Shown here piece by piece: positions 62,863 to 64,000 of a stretch of DNA of 64,000 nt. Position 1 is the stretch's first letter. Every line of letters begins with the position of its first letter. The translations under genes were made by a program, and so were the position numbers. Under the pieces are notes generated by a model. It was not told where the DNA came from, made no database searches, and saw only the letters and a program-made list of their open reading frames with translations. Source of the stretch: Planktosalinus lacus (lineage in GTDB: Bacteria > Bacteroidota > Bacteroidia > Flavobacteriales > Flavobacteriaceae); assembly GCF_014640155.1 (NCBI RefSeq), contig NZ_BMGK01000008.1, positions 1-64,000 on the forward strand, read 5' to 3'.

Positions 62863-64000
62863 ATGAAACACTTAATTACCAACATCAAAGAGCTCATCGG
62901 TATCAATTCAAACCCTATTTTGATTGGGAGTGAAATGAAAGAGTTGCACACCATCAAAAATGCTTACCTGCTTATTGAAGACGGATTGATAGCCGATTTT
63001 GGCGAAATGACCGCACTTTCAGAGACCGATTATGATAAGGTAACCGATGCCTCCACTTCGCATGTGTTGCCCGCCTGGTGTGACTCTCATACCCATATTG
63101 TCTATGCCGGAAACCGCGAGCAGGAATTTGTGGACCGTATCAACGGACTCACCTATGAAGAGATTGCCAATCGGGGAGGGGGTATTTTGAATTCCGCTAA
63201 AAAACTGCAGGAAACCGATGAAGAAGAACTGTACCGTCAAAGTGCAGTGCGCCTGGAAGAAGTGATGCAGATGGGAACCGGTGCCATTGAAATTAAAAGC
63301 GGCTACGGACTGACCACTGAAGCAGAATTGAAAATGCTGCGCGTTATCAAGCGTTTAAAAGAAAACTACCCCGTTACCATTAAAGCAACATTTTTGGGAG
63401 CCCACGCCATTCCCGCTGAATATGGGAAAAAACGTGACAAGTACATTGATTTATTAATTGAGGAGATGTTGCCTCAAATAGCAGATCAAAAACTGGCAGA
63501 CTACATCGATGTGTTTTGTGAAACCGGTTATTTTACGGTCGATGAAACCATTAAACTGATGCAGGCAGGAAAAGAATACGGTTTAAAATCAAAGTTACAC
63601 GTCAATCAGTTTACGGCCATCGGCGGCATACGGGCGGCGGTGGAGCACGGCGCGCTCAGTGTTGATCATCTGGAGGTGTTGTTGCCCGAAGACATTGAAA
63701 TGCTTACCAAAGGAGCGACCATCCCGGTGGCCTTACCGTCTTGTTCTTACTTTTTAAGCATTCCCTATACACCCGCACGCGAATTGATTGATGCCCAATT
63801 ACCCCTGGCCTTGGCGACAGATTACAACCCCGGTTCCACGCCCAGCGGCAATATGAATTTTGTGGTGGCCACGGCCTGCATCAAAATGAAACTAACGCCT
63901 GAAGAAGCTATTAATGCCGCCACTATTAACGGGGCAGCCGCGATGGAGCTGTCACAAACCCACGGCAGTATTGCCAAAGGAAAAGTGGCGAACTTTATCT
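62863..64000 (+). CDS. hutI: Imidazolonepropionase (5' part)
   Basis: The first 379 codons of HutI, the third enzyme of histidine degradation, which hydrolyses imidazolone propionate to N-formimino-L-glutamate. The gene runs off the window end. Metal ligands of the amidohydrolase fold are in CDSHTHIVYAGNRE (near 73-76), HVNQF near 246, and DHLEV near 269; the Asp in LATDYNPGS is near 325. The ATG at 62863 is preceded by an AT-rich leader. The other hut genes would be to the right. Confidence 0.95.
   Translation, partial: MKHLITNIKELIGINSNPILIGSEMKELHTIKNAYLLIEDGLIADFGEMTALSETDYDKVTDASTSHVLPAWCDSHTHIVYAGNREQEFVDRINGLTYEEIANRGGGILNSAKKLQETDEEELYRQSAVRLEEVMQMGTGAIEIKSGYGLTTEAELKMLRVIKRLKENYPVTIKATFLGAHAIPAEYGKKRDKYIDLLIEEMLPQIADQKLADYIDVFCETGYFTVDETIKLMQAGKEYGLKSKLHVNQFTAIGGIRAAVEHGALSVDHLEVLLPEDIEMLTKGATIPVALPSCSYFLSIPYTPARELIDAQLPLALATDYNPGSTPSGNMNFVVATACIKMKLTPEEAINAATINGAAAMELSQTHGSIAKGKVANFI

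Noticed and set aside
1..64000. rRNA, tRNA or integrase genes
   Set aside because: None seen on reading; a dedicated tRNA or recombinase search was not possible here.

Overview
The window reads as chromosomal DNA of a marine-type Flavobacteriia (phylum Bacteroidota). The evidence is promoters with the Bacteroidota -7 box TAnnTTTG, few Shine-Dalgarno sequences, two proteins with type IX secretion (T9SS) C-terminal sorting domains, many LxxC lipoproteins, and flavobacterial gene families (MeaB, HTH-CreD, two-component-regulator propellers, LytS/LytTR). I cannot name the genus. I saw no rRNA, tRNA, CRISPR array, transposase or integrase.

Layout. 1-8.1 kb: housekeeping and stress genes (PAP2 phosphatase, MeaB, Ohr, Cu/Zn SOD lipoprotein, S9 peptidase, PepSY protein, FAD oxidoreductase). 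8.8-17 kb: pirin, LysM protein, a four-gene CreD operon whose small winged-helix regulator probably acts at two near-identical palindromes, DUF2200, and a multi-PAS histidine kinase with an overlapping response regulator. 17-29 kb: a CsbD-like stress gene, a putative periplasmic sulfur-handling operon (SoxB-like metallophosphatase, DsrE-like, DoxX-like, small exported protein), LytS/LytTR pair, OsmC protein, peroxiredoxin, hydrolase, and an asparaginase-family enzyme whose Tat signal lies upstream of its first ATG. 29-35 kb: accessory lipoproteins, an esterase gene with an in-frame stop, a TPR protein, and repeats.

35.0-44.3 kb is the most interesting region. One- or two-gene units (toxin/antitoxin, SulP transporter, DinB+nitrilase, propeller lipoprotein, T9SS protein, second propeller lipoprotein) are separated by about 130-340 bp sites. 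Each unit begins and ends with complementary 5-9 base cores next to RTT/AAC, and the sites sit about 5-20 bp after the stop codons of the minus-strand genes. This is the architecture of an integron cassette array, but without an integrase in view (CALIN-like). 44.8-51.6 kb: a Cus/Czc-type metal efflux locus with two His-rich small proteins. 52.5-59 kb: a propeller histidine kinase, an AraC-family membrane regulator and a T9SS protein. 59-64 kb: XRE regulator, serine hydrolase, a small Lys-rich stress-type gene and the 5' part of hutI.

Two patterns run across the window. First, three dispersed small genes (17.2, 24.9 and 62.0 kb) share the same promoter layout (GTAACA, 20 bases, CATCTTTGTA) and homologous terminators, which suggests one stress regulon. 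Second, intergenic DNA is full of modular repeats, many of which are degenerate tandem arrays of different 7-base units. Several gene remnants end exactly in these repeats.
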